The position numbers were made by a program, and so were the translations under genes. The notes beneath the pieces were generated by a model. The model was not told where the DNA came from. It saw nothing but the letters and a program-made list of their open reading frames with translations, and did no database searches. From NCBI GenBank assembly GCA_009776745.1, contig WRNH01000017.1, forward strand, positions 1 to 32,069: a DNA stretch of 32,069 nucleotides, written 5' to 3'. Below are positions 1 through 7,517 of the stretch, piece after piece; the first letter of the stretch is position 1, and each line of letters starts with the position of its first letter. The DNA is from Endomicrobiia bacterium (GTDB taxonomy: Bacteria; Elusimicrobiota; Endomicrobiia; Endomicrobiales; Endomicrobiaceae).

Positions 1-3000
1 TGCGTTACCGGCGGGTATCATACAAAAGGGCTGACAGATCTGCTTTCTTCTAAAAATATTTCGTATGCCGTGCTGACACCCAATATTTCAGACGGAGGCG
101 ACATTGGGGCGATTCACAAAAATTATGAAAATACGGCTCTTGAACAGTCGGGAATTTTATCGGAGGGATTGCAGCTGACTTTATTTTCTCAAATATTGAA
201 CGGCGAAGCGGGTCCCGAATTTATGCAATTTGCGGCAAAACTTTTTGCTTCGGCGGCAAAAACTCTTGAAAATATGCCGTATTCCGAAGCAAAAGTAGAA
301 GAATTGCTGCAATATATGAACGAAGCCGTAGGCGAAAATTATAAATTTGAGCGCGATATAAAGTTTCCGGAAAAGATTACTCTGAAATCCGCAGACGGCA
401 GATATTCTGAAAATTTTATCGAAATATACGGCAGAAAAGGAAAAATATCCGTAAAAAATATCTATGCGCGCAATACCGCAGACAAGGTTTTTCTTAAAGA
501 TTCGGGTAAACTTCTTTCAGGCAAAGAAACAGCTGGATTTCTGGAAAATTTCACAAAAACTTTAAATATTGCGTCTTTGGATTTCGGCGCCGGAGTTTTT
601 GTGCCGAAAATATATCCGGCGGCTGAATCCGTTTTTGACTGGGCGGCGAAAAAAGGACTGTATATCAATATAGATGAAATAAACGGGATCGATTTTGACG
701 CCGAGCTTTACGGGCTGTCGGATATTTTGCTTTCTGAAAATCCGGATACGGCGAAACTTCCAACCGACCTGCAAAAAGCAAAAGTACGCAGTTATATAAA
801 AGCCGAAAAATATAAGGGTAATGCTTTTTATGCCGCCGGCTTATTGAATGAAATGCTGTTTTTGGATGAGGAAACATTGGCGCGGAGAATTGTGCTCGCT
901 GATGAAAGGATAGAAAAAGGATATTTGGATGATATTGTCCCTGCGTTTAAAAATTTTCTTGGCATAAACAGCGATGAGGATTTTGAGGAGTTTAAGAAAA
1001 AGGCAGCCGCAAGCTCTGTATTTCATGAAAACGAAAAAATAAGAGATGTCTTGAAACAGCTTGGATTTGCAGGTGTGAAAAGCGGGAAAATTAAAGCAAT
1101 AGAAGAATTTACTCCTAATGAAAAACTTTTAATATTTGAATGGTTTATCGGTAATAGTAAAGATAGTAAAGCTTCCGTGGTAGAGAGTCCTGTTATTACG
1201 GCGGCGGCAGCAAAACTTCGTGCGAAAATTGCAGAAGAGAAGAAAAAAGAAGAAGAGAAGGATAAAAAAATTGAGGCGGCAGATGAGATTGCTGAAAAAA
1301 GCGAAGCTCAAAATCTGTTTGAAGAAGAAGTTGAGAGAATAATGAAAAATAAAGGCAAATATACAGAAGGCGTAGATTATGTGCAATCGGATGACGGAGA
1401 GATTTTGCCGATAGGTGAAAAATTTATGGGAAAACTCAGAAGCGCTGTTAATTTTGCTACTAAGCCGGGTACGGCAGTATTTTATTCCAGACTTAAAGAT
1501 GCTGCGGCAAAGTATGCCAATAAGAATAAAAAACAAACTTTAGAAATGACTGATGACGGAAAATATTTTGACAGCCTTAAAATATGGGATAAATTCGGCG
1601 AGAAGGCTTCTCATATTTACTGGGATATGTTTTCCGAAAAATTTGCCGAGCAGGCAACCGGCGAAGTAACTCTGTTTTTGAACAATCCGGCGCAAACCAG
1701 CGTGTACATAATCAGAGAATGGCCAAGCATTCATCTTAACGATAATATTTCTAAAATCGTGATCAGGGATTACGGAAGAATTATAGGGAGCGATTACGGC
1801 GCTGTCGCGCTTGGAGAAGAATTTTTTGAAAAAGACGGATTTATGCCGGATATATTGCTGTCGGGAATTCTGGCTCGAAGCGGCAAAACACCTTCGGAAA
1901 TACTTAGCGAGGTATATTCTAAAGTCGGATATGTTCCGAGCATGGAAGAAAGTACGATTGAGTTTGCGGACAGGGAAGAAAGAGAGAATGCGGAGAAAAA
2001 TCTTTTTGATCTTTCGGAACCCGGCATAAACGAGCTTATTGATTTTGAGGCTCTCGGATTTGATGCCGGAACCGGAGCGTCTGGAATACAAATTATAGGA
2101 GATATGGATTTATATGAATACAGGCTGCGTAAAGGGATAAAAATAACTATAAACGACAGTGCGTGGATTGTTATAAGACAAGCTCCAGCTGAAAACGCGC
2201 TGCAGATATATGTCGAAACAGACAGTAAGTTAAAAACAAAAAATCTTTCGGATAAAATAAATTCCATGCTTAAAGACGGTTTCAGGCTTGACCGGACGGC
2301 AAGCCAAAGCAGCCGGAAAACCAAATGGTATGATCTTGCGTTGATTTCTGAGCTTATAAATTTCGGAAAAATACAAGACTTACTGAAATATACCGGTAAA
2401 AAAGCTGTCGATGTTGAATACAGATATATTAACGGTTTGGAGAATTATATAAATGCGTACAAAAAAACAGGCAGGCAGGATTTAAAAAAATCGAACCGCC
2501 TTGAAGTTTTGATAATAAATCAAATGCCCGAAAATCCTGAAAACCTAGGCTTTAAAAATACCGGTTTAAAAGTTAACGGTTCAATCGTATGGGAAAGTCT
2601 GACAACGGGCACTCTTGTAATGTATGCCCGCAATGCCGACGCTAACGATATCGCGAAAGCCGCGACCGACATAATGCCCGTGGTCTTGAAAAGAGAAACA
2701 GGCTCTTCGGAATTCTCGGCAGTAGCCGTTGACGAAAGAAGAGAGCATACAAAAGCTTTTAAATATCTTGATAACGGCATGCTTGTCATGACAAAGAGAT
2801 TTTATGACGAAACGTTCAGATTTTACAAAAACAGTCCGGAAGCTGCGGCAGAGAAAATAATAAACGAACAAAAAGCCGAAAAAGCGGCTTTCGGCAGAAA
2901 TTTCATTATGGATTTAAGCCGCATTAAACGCGATAAAATGCAAAAAGCCTTAGAAGCTTACAATAAGTCCGGAAACCGTCAGATAGCTTTACCTTTGGAT

Positions 3001-4011
3001 TATTTTGAAGGAAAGACCGAAGCGGAAATAAGTTCATTCGTTTCGGAGATGTCTAAAAACGGCACAAGGGTTTTTGCTGTTATAGACGAAAACTCTTCTT
3101 TGAATGAATTTGATTCTGAAAGATTAAAGACGGCTTTGCTGAAGTATAATTTTTCAGGGTTTTTGCTGAAGAAGGACGATAAAATAATTTCTTTCAGAGA
3201 TTACTTTTCAGAATCTGAAAACAAAGTTTCAGAAATAAATGATTTCGCGGATGAAAATGAACTTGTAAATAAAATAAATTCATCCGATGAAGATTCCGTA
3301 AAAGTTATAGACATTGAAAATTATGTTTCCCTTGCTGACGGAGGGATAAGAGATATATCCGAAAGAATCGATAGTTTTGTAGGTTTGTTCGGGGACAAAA
3401 TATTGAAATTTTTTAACGGAAACATATCGCGCGACGCAGCTGTTAAAACAGCGCTTGCTTTTGATATGCCGGTTGTTCCTGATAATGTAAATGAGCGCGC
3501 TCTTGCCAATATAATGGATAACGAACCTTCAAAAGCCGTCAATGAGCGTCTTGCCGGCATGTTAAAAGTAAATGAGATCCCTGAGTTTAAAATTTACCTT
3601 AAAAGGATCGATGAAAATGCCGCCAATGATGAAGAGAGAATAAAATTGAAATACGCTTTTCTTTCGACGATCGCTAAAAAAGCCAAAGTTAAAGCGGATT
3701 TAAAAGACAGACAATTCCCTGCAGGGTTCGATACTAAAGAGCTTGAAGAACTTATGATTTTGAGCGCTTTATCGAAAAGAGCAGCAGATAACAGATTTAT
3801 ATCCGAGCTTTATGAAGCCGAATCTGCTGAATCGCGGTATGCCGCGGTCAAAACATTGGCAGCAGGGCTGAACATGACTGAAGGCGAAGCTGCCGCGGCA
3901 ACGATTTATCAGTTGATTCTTGCTTTCAGTGAACAAAGAACAGGTATCAGGTCTGTGCCTTCCGAAACAATTAGCATAGAAAGCGTATCGCAGATATTGA
4001 AAGCCGCATAA
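1..4011 (+). CDS. Giant protein of unknown function, 5' end cut by window edge
   Basis: The reading frame is open from base 1 without a stop, so the first start-like codon inside the window (GTG at 70) is very unlikely to be the true start. The visible part has 1336 codons and ends at TAA 4009-4011. The first residues read TGGYHTKGLTDLL and then ISYAVLTPNIS, an alpha/beta-looking segment that I associate, from memory and without a search, with giant proteins of Elusimicrobia and Omnitrophica. A Lys/Glu-rich probable coiled coil lies near nt 1210-1350. The rest is mixed alpha/beta with no catalytic motif I can name, and the C-terminal 250 residues are mostly helical. No membrane segment is obvious in the visible part. 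The next gene is 286 bp downstream behind its own promoter, so this is probably the end of a transcription unit. Function unknown. Confidence 0.85.
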   Translation, partial: CVTGGYHTKGLTDLLSSKNISYAVLTPNISDGGDIGAIHKNYENTALEQSGILSEGLQLTLFSQILNGEAGPEFMQFAAKLFASAAKTLENMPYSEAKVEELLQYMNEAVGENYKFERDIKFPEKITLKSADGRYSENFIEIYGRKGKISVKNIYARNTADKVFLKDSGKLLSGKETAGFLENFTKTLNIASLDFGAGVFVPKIYPAAESVFDWAAKKGLYINIDEINGIDFDAELYGLSDILLSENPDTAKLPTDLQKAKVRSYIKAEKYKGNAFYAAGLLNEMLFLDEETLARRIVLADERIEKGYLDDIVPAFKNFLGINSDEDFEEFKKKAAASSVFHENEKIRDVLKQLGFAGVKSGKIKAIEEFTPNEKLLIFEWFIGNSKDSKASVVESPVITAAAAKLRAKIAEEKKKEEEKDKKIEAADEIAEKSEAQNLFEEEVERIMKNKGKYTEGVDYVQSDDGEILPIGEKFMGKLRSAVNFATKPGTAVFYSRLKDAAAKYANKNKKQTLEMTDDGKYFDSLKIWDKFGEKASHIYWDMFSEKFAEQATGEVTLFLNNPAQTSVYIIREWPSIHLNDNISKIVIRDYGRIIGSDYGAVALGEEFFEKDGFMPDILLSGILARSGKTPSEILSEVYSKVGYVPSMEESTIEFADREERENAEKNLFDLSEPGINELIDFEALGFDAGTGASGIQIIGDMDLYEYRLRKGIKITINDSAWIVIRQAPAENALQIYVETDSKLKTKNLSDKINSMLKDGFRLDRTASQSSRKTKWYDLALISELINFGKIQDLLKYTGKKAVDVEYRYINGLENYINAYKKTGRQDLKKSNRLEVLIINQMPENPENLGFKNTGLKVNGSIVWESLTTGTLVMYARNADANDIAKAATDIMPVVLKRETGSSEFSAVAVDERREHTKAFKYLDNGMLVMTKRFYDETFRFYKNSPEAAAEKIINEQKAEKAAFGRNFIMDLSRIKRDKMQKALEAYNKSGNRQIALPLDYFEGKTEAEISSFVSEMSKNGTRVFAVIDENSSLNEFDSERLKTALLKYNFSGFLLKKDDKIISFRDYFSESENKVSEINDFADENELVNKINSSDEDSVKVIDIENYVSLADGGIRDISERIDSFVGLFGDKILKFFNGNISRDAAVKTALAFDMPVVPDNVNERALANIMDNEPSKAVNERLAGMLKVNEIPEFKIYLKRIDENAANDEERIKLKYAFLSTIAKKAKVKADLKDRQFPAGFDTKELEELMILSALSKRAADNRFISELYEAESAESRYAAVKTLAAGLNMTEGEAAAATIYQLILAFSEQRTGIRSVPSETISIESVSQILKAA

Positions 4012-4072
4012 AAAATATTAAAATATCTCTTGTTTTCAGTATTGCGATGCGTTGCGTGTGTCTATCCGTTAA

Positions 4073-4101
4073 TTGACTTTCCGTATTCTGTTTTATAGAA
4101 T
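4073..4101 (+). promoter_or_regulatory. Sigma70-type promoter upstream of trigger-factor paralog
   Basis: TTGACT at 4073-4078, a 17-base spacer and TAGAAT at 4096-4101 make a good housekeeping promoter. It closely resembles the tRNA promoter at 5548-5576 (27 of 33 bases identical over the aligned block). The inverted-repeat element at 4100-4228 begins at the -10 box, so the transcript would carry that element in its leader before the gene at 4298. Confidence 0.6.
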
Positions 4102-4228
4102 CGGGTGTCTCGAAAAACCTGTATTTTCAGTGTCGTCATTGCGACCCCCGAGCCGCAATCTAGTCGTGAACCATAGATTGCGGGTCAAGCCCGCAATGAC
4201 AAAAGTGGGGTTTTTAGAGAGACCCAAT
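4100..4228. repeat. Terminal-inverted-repeat element, copy A, with REP core
   Basis: The left end (4100-4119) and the reverse complement of the right end (4209-4228) agree at 17 of 20 bases. They match the termini of the copies at 5902, 28340 and 28674. Inside, 4135-4200 is a second long inverted repeat starting gtcattgcg and ending cgcaatgac, a REP type widespread in bacteria. The element carries no protein gene; the small open frame across it is a by-product. It could be a MITE-like non-autonomous element or a structured RNA leader. Confidence 0.75.
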
Positions 4229-4297
4229 CCATATTCAGAAGGTTCGTACGCGGCAGATTAAACTGCCGGCTGCAAAACTATCGTATCGTGGAGTACT

Positions 4298-5341
4298 ATG
4301 AAGATAAATTTTTCAGAAATTATAAGGTCGTTAAAAGACAGCTTTAAAGTAAGACATTACAAGCGCATACCTATAAAAAAGGTATTGTTCAGAGTTACTG
4401 AAGAAGATATTGAGCAGTATTTTGAAAGCAGCAAACGCTTGTTTTTGTACTCAAATAAATGGGTGGAATCTGCAGACGGTGTTGTTGCTGCGGGAAGATG
4501 GGTATATGTAAATATTGATGTTTTTGATCCAAACGGCGATATAGTTCCTAAATTGTCAGAAAGAAATGTCAGAGTTGAACCTAAGCAGAGACTTTATGAA
4601 TATGATTACAGTCCGCTTAGAGGGGCAAAGAAAGGCGATATAATTGAGTATAAGCAGGGATTTCCTAAACCTTTTTATCAGGAGCGAGTTGAGGGAAAAG
4701 AAGCGACATTAAGGGTGGAAATTCTTAAAGTTGAAGAGAATGAACCATTGCCATGGGTTGAAAGTGATTATTTAGAATATCATAGAGTCAAGGATTTAGA
4801 AGAGGATAAAGATCTTATAAGACGTATTCTTGAATCACGCGATGAAAAACGCAGCGAAGAGTCTGTCAAACAGCAAATAAGAAAGTATTTGTTGGAAAAA
4901 AATAAATTTAAAGTTCCGCAAGATATAGTAAATTTAACAAAAAAAGAATTGATAGCTTTTTTCAGAGGCCATCTTAACTGCAAATACTGTACCCCTGCAT
5001 ATGTTGAAGAGCAAGTCAGCTTAAATATGAATAAATTTGAGATACAGGCTGAAGAACTCGTAAGGTATTTGTGCATATACGAAATTATCTGCGGCAAAGA
5101 GAACATACTTGTAAGCAAAGAAGAAATTGAATCTGACGCAAGTGCTCTGATAGGAAGATTAAGAACAATAGACGAAGATCTTAGAGCATATGAATACGGT
5201 TTTATACCTGCGTTAGAAAAGTTTTATTTAAAATCTTTAAAGGATGAAAAGTTTACGAATTACCGAGCCGAAAAAAAGAAAGGATTCTATAAGTTTCTTA
5301 TAGAAAATGCGGCAATAACCGAAGAAATAAGAGATAAATAA
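4298..5341 (+). CDS. Trigger factor paralog lacking the ribosome-binding domain
   Basis: The 347-residue product aligns collinearly with the second and third domains of the full trigger factor at 6119-7444. Shared landmarks are IPIKK near residue 24, the KNKF-VP block near 201-207 matching KNKFDVP, and the C-terminal KFLIENAAITEEI matching KFLLDNANIKEEV. It begins where the PPIase-like domain begins. The whole N-terminal ribosome-docking domain, with its GFRxGxxP signature, is absent. What remains is a divergent PPIase-like domain and a SurA-like C-terminal chaperone domain. A C-x2-C pair (Cys228, Cys231) sits where the full protein has a short loop. It has no signal peptide, so it should be cytosolic. 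ATG 4298 follows a usable ggag (4289-4292). The long intact frame and its own promoter argue for a working gene rather than debris. Likely role: ribosome-independent holdase or a specialised chaperone (inference). Confidence 0.85.
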   Translation: MKINFSEIIRSLKDSFKVRHYKRIPIKKVLFRVTEEDIEQYFESSKRLFLYSNKWVESADGVVAAGRWVYVNIDVFDPNGDIVPKLSERNVRVEPKQRLYEYDYSPLRGAKKGDIIEYKQGFPKPFYQERVEGKEATLRVEILKVEENEPLPWVESDYLEYHRVKDLEEDKDLIRRILESRDEKRSEESVKQQIRKYLLEKNKFKVPQDIVNLTKKELIAFFRGHLNCKYCTPAYVEEQVSLNMNKFEIQAEELVRYLCIYEIICGKENILVSKEEIESDASALIGRLRTIDEDLRAYEYGFIPALEKFYLKSLKDEKFTNYRAEKKKGFYKFLIENAAITEEIRDK

Positions 5342-5342
5342 A

Positions 5343-5408
5343 GCGGGCATGGCGGAATTTGCAGAGGCGTATGGATACTGTAAGGCGCGGGCTGTAAGTT
5401 CCTATGCT
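5343..5408 (+). pseudogene. Decayed tRNA-Leu copy missing its anticodon loop
   Basis: Bases 5343-5374 match the first 32 bases of the intact tRNA-Leu at 5777 at 29 positions, covering the acceptor 5' strand, the D arm and the start of the anticodon stem. The alignment then resumes at 5375 (atac-g-aagg) only if 11 bases (5809-5819 in the intact gene, including the TAG anticodon) are deleted. The T arm is weakly recognisable to about 5408 and no matching acceptor 3' strand follows. It cannot act as a tRNA. It starts 1 base after the stop of the trigger-factor paralog. Confidence 0.75.
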
Positions 5409-5424
5409 TGTAAATAAAGTTAAA

Positions 5425-5470
5425 GATCCGGCTTGTCAACAACTGTTGAAAAGGTGCGATGACGCGGATC
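5425..5470. other. Nested hairpin of unknown role
   Basis: Outer arms gatccg (5425-5430) and cggatc (5465-5470) are perfect reverse complements. Between them lies a second perfect inverted repeat, tcaaca (5436-5441) and tgttga (5444-5449). The segment sits between the tRNA-Leu relic and a half-copy of the terminal-inverted-repeat element. It could be a remnant of a repeat or a weak transcription barrier. No T-tract follows, so I do not call it an intrinsic terminator. Confidence 0.4.
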
Positions 5471-5478
5471 GGAAATAA

Positions 5479-5497
5479 GATTTTTAGAGATGCCCAA
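5479..5497. repeat. Half copy of the terminal-inverted-repeat element
   Basis: gatttttagagatgcccaa matches the right terminus of the elements at 4100 and 5902 with a few changes. I cannot find a matching left terminus within about 140 bases upstream, so this looks like a solo or decayed end. Confidence 0.5.
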
Positions 5498-5547
5498 CAG
5501 GTATTTATTTCGTCGGTAAATGTTTTTTTATGCGGTTACCCTCTTAA

Positions 5548-5576
5548 TTGACTTTTTGTATCCAGTTTTGTAAAAT
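5548..5576 (+). promoter_or_regulatory. Sigma70-type promoter for the tRNA-Lys/tRNA-Leu (and tig) unit
   Basis: TTGACT at 5548-5553, a 17-base spacer and TAAAAT at 5571-5576 lie 20 bases before the first base of tRNA-Lys. It is the best-formed promoter in the window and is homologous to the one at 4073-4101. No terminator is evident after the tRNAs, so read-through into tig is possible. Confidence 0.75.
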
Positions 5577-5595
5577 CCATATTTAGAAAGTTTGG

Positions 5596-5668
5596 GCGCC
5601 ACTAGCTCAATTGGTAGAGCAAACGACTCTTAATCGTTAGGTTATAGGTTCGATTCCTATGTGGCGCA
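5596..5668 (+). tRNA. tRNA-Lys (anticodon CUU)
   Basis: A full cloverleaf folds. Acceptor gcgccac (5596-5602) pairs with gtggcgc (5661-5667), with discriminator A at 5668. The D stem is gctc/gagc. The anticodon stem aacga/tcgtt encloses loop ctcttaa, whose central three bases are CTT (5629-5631), reading AAG. The variable loop has 5 bases, and the T stem ATAGG/CCTAT encloses TTCGATT. The 3' CCA is not encoded. Confidence 0.96.
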
Positions 5669-5674
5669 TGCGAT

Positions 5675-5771
5675 TAAAATAAAAAATATAAAATGTAAAA
5701 TATAAAATGTAAAAAGTATGGCTTTTGCCGTTAATATTTTATATTTTGCTTTTTATATTTTATTTTATGTT
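5675..5771. repeat. Heptamer-type inverted repeat between the two tRNAs
   Basis: The left arm (5678-5717) is a run of degenerate 7-base units of the type AAAATAT / AAAATGT. The right arm (5731-5771) is a similar run in reverse complement (ATTTTAT-type), with a short gc-containing centre near 5719-5730. The whole spacer can fold into one long A/T hairpin. It shares its design, but not its word, with the spacers at 7443, 12955, 14651 and 18081. Confidence 0.6.
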
Positions 5772-5776
5772 TTTTT

Positions 5777-5858
5777 GCGGGCGTGGCGGAATTGGCAGAC
5801 GCGTATGGCTTAGGACCATATACCGCAAGGTGTGGGGGTTCAAGTCCCTCCGTCCGCA
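5777..5858 (+). tRNA. tRNA-Leu (anticodon UAG)
   Basis: Acceptor gcgggcg (5777-5783) pairs with cgtccgc (5851-5857), one pair being G-T, with discriminator A at 5858. Anticodon stem tatgg/ccata encloses cttagga, whose central bases are TAG (5811-5813), reading CUA. A long variable arm (ta-ccgcaaggtg type) marks a class II tRNA, and the T arm carries GTTCAAG. The 3' CCA is not encoded. A damaged copy lies at 5343-5408. Confidence 0.96.
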
Positions 5859-5901
5859 AATAAAGGCTATTACGGACAGAAAAGAAATCTGTAATTTAGT
5901 A

Positions 5902-6050
5902 ATTGGGTTTCTCTAAAAACCCAATTTTGTCATACCCGTGAAAACGGGTATCCACGCTGCTTTTAAATATGTCCGACGATAACGACAAAAATGGATTCCC
6001 GTTTTCACGGGAGTGACGTCACTGTAGATAGGTTTTTAGAGAGACCCAAT
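5902..6050. repeat. Terminal-inverted-repeat element, copy B, with REP core
   Basis: The left end attgggtttctctaaaaacc (5902-5921) and the reverse complement of the right end (6031-6050) agree at 19 of 20 bases. The core holds two facing copies of the REP motif (cccgtgaaaacggg near 5935 and cccgttttcacggg near 5998). It lies between tRNA-Leu and tig, and abuts a heptamer-type repeat on its right. Confidence 0.8.
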
Positions 6051-6102
6051 TGCCGTTGATTTGTAATCGGGACGAAGTCCTCGTAATTCGTAATTGATTT
6101 TA
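6051..6102. repeat. Heptamer-type repeat upstream of tig
   Basis: The words cgttgatttgtaat (6054-6067) and tcgtaat repeated twice (6081-6094) flank a small hairpin ggac-gaa-gtcc (6069-6079). The same words recur at 14684-14706 before the CpXC gene. The segment ends just before the tig ribosome-binding site. Confidence 0.5.
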
Positions 6103-6118
6103 AAAGGGGTTTATAAAA

Positions 6119-7444
6119 ATGCAACAGGAAAGCAAAAAAATTGATTTTAAATCCACGGTCGTGGATAAAAAAGCGTGCTCAATAACGCTTGATATTGAAG
6201 TTTCTCCGGAAACCGCTCAAAATGAAGTTAACGCCGCTTTTGAAAGTTTGCAGCGTCAGGCAAGGCTTGACGGTTTCAGACAGGGGAAAGCTCCTATCAA
6301 CATGGTCAAAGAGAAGTTCAGCCATGAGGCAAAAGACAAAGTCGTGGAAAACATAATAAAAGGCACCGTCTTTGACGCTTTAAGCAAAGAAAAATTTTTG
6401 CCGATGGAATTTCCTGCCATTGAAAACGTAGAATTTGAAATCGGGCAGGCGCTCAAATACCGTTTTACCGCGGAATGCCATCCTTCTTTTGATATTAAGG
6501 ATTATAAAGGGATACCGATAAAAAAAGAAATATTTAAAGTTACCGACGCAAGCTTGAATCAAAGCCTTGACGCTTTGAGAGAAAGAAACGCTAAACTTGT
6601 TCCTTCCGAAAAAGGCATTGTGGGCGGCGGAAGTTTTGTGTGCGTTGATTACGAAGCTTTTGACAAAGACATTGCTCTGCCTGATGTTACCGCGAAAAAC
6701 CATATGCTTGATTTAGGCTCTGAAAATACGGTGAAAGGTTTTAAAGAAGCTCTTAAAGGAGCTAAAACGGGTGATGAAAAAGACGCGAAAATAGAATATC
6801 CGGCCGATTATCCCAATAAAGCTTTGGCGGGAAAAACAATAACTTTCAAGACCAAAGTTTTAGAAATAAAAGAAAAAGAACTTCCGGCGCTTAACGATGA
6901 TTTCGCAAAAGACATGGGCACGGAAAATCTTGAAGATTTGAAATCTAAAGTAAAAGAAGCGGTGGAATCGGAAGAAAAACGCCGTCAGGATATGGAAGTT
7001 GAAAAACAGGTCGTCGAATATCTTGTCGATAAAAATAAATTTGACGTTCCGCGGTCTTTGGTCGCGCATCAGCGGGAAAAATTAATTGAAAGAATGAAAG
7101 AGTATATGCAAAAACAGGGCGCGCCTAAGGATTATATCGAAAAGCAGGCTGAGCTCGGCCGGGAAAAATTCAAAGAAGAAGCGGAAAAAAACGTAAGGCT
7201 TTCATATATACTTAACACGATTTACTCAAATGAGAAGCTTGAAGTTACCGACCATGATTTGGAAGAAGAAAAAAATAAGATGAAAGCGTCCAATTCAGGA
7301 AGAGACGAAGCCGTAGAAAAATATTTTGCAGAACATAAAGCGAATATCTCTCTTTCTCTCAAAGAAACGAAGCTTTTTAAGTTTTTGCTGGACAATGCGA
7401 ATATAAAAGAAGAAGTTAAGGATATGCCGTTGAAAGACAAGTAA
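6119..7444 (+). CDS. tig: Trigger factor (ribosome-associated chaperone, PPIase)
   Basis: The protein binds the ribosome exit site, shelters nascent chains and has a peptidyl-prolyl isomerase fold. The 441-residue product is of normal family length. Residues 1 to about 115 form the ribosome-binding domain with the signature GFRQGKAP at 52-59. The PPIase domain covers about 160-245 (GGG-FVCVDYEA, KGAKTGD, EYPADYPN). A long, charged, helical SurA-like C-terminal domain follows. ATG 6119 is preceded by aaaagggg (6102-6109). It heads the conserved order tig-clpP-clpX-lon, linking folding to degradation. A shortened paralog lies 0.8 kb upstream. Confidence 0.97.
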   Translation: MQQESKKIDFKSTVVDKKACSITLDIEVSPETAQNEVNAAFESLQRQARLDGFRQGKAPINMVKEKFSHEAKDKVVENIIKGTVFDALSKEKFLPMEFPAIENVEFEIGQALKYRFTAECHPSFDIKDYKGIPIKKEIFKVTDASLNQSLDALRERNAKLVPSEKGIVGGGSFVCVDYEAFDKDIALPDVTAKNHMLDLGSENTVKGFKEALKGAKTGDEKDAKIEYPADYPNKALAGKTITFKTKVLEIKEKELPALNDDFAKDMGTENLEDLKSKVKEAVESEEKRRQDMEVEKQVVEYLVDKNKFDVPRSLVAHQREKLIERMKEYMQKQGAPKDYIEKQAELGREKFKEEAEKNVRLSYILNTIYSNEKLEVTDHDLEEEKNKMKASNSGRDEAVEKYFAEHKANISLSLKETKLFKFLLDNANIKEEVKDMPLKDK

Positions 7445-7504
7445 AAAGTAATAAGTAAAAAAACAAAGCGATATTTTTGTTGTTGCCGTAACTTATTACT
7501 TATT
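7443..7504. repeat. Heptamer-type inverted repeat in tig-clpP spacer
   Basis: The left arm (7443-7457, AAAAAGT AATAAGT) overlaps the tig stop codon. The right arm (7490-7504) is its near-perfect reverse complement and ends a few bases before the clpP ribosome-binding site (tggag, 7508-7512). The two arms differ at 1-2 of 15 bases. Confidence 0.65.
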
Positions 7505-7517
7505 AAATGGAGCTTAA

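Noticed and set aside
4073-4261. A 62-codon open frame before the trigger factor paralog
   Set aside because: It starts in the -35 box and runs through the inverted-repeat element; its composition reflects the repeat and it has no ribosome-binding site.
5343-5480. tmRNA or another stable RNA at this site
   Set aside because: The first 32 bases match tRNA-Leu and there is no tag-peptide frame or matching 3' acceptor strand.
5725-5916. A 63-codon frame across the tRNA spacer
   Set aside because: It is read through the tRNA-Leu gene itself, and its start lies in an A/T hairpin.
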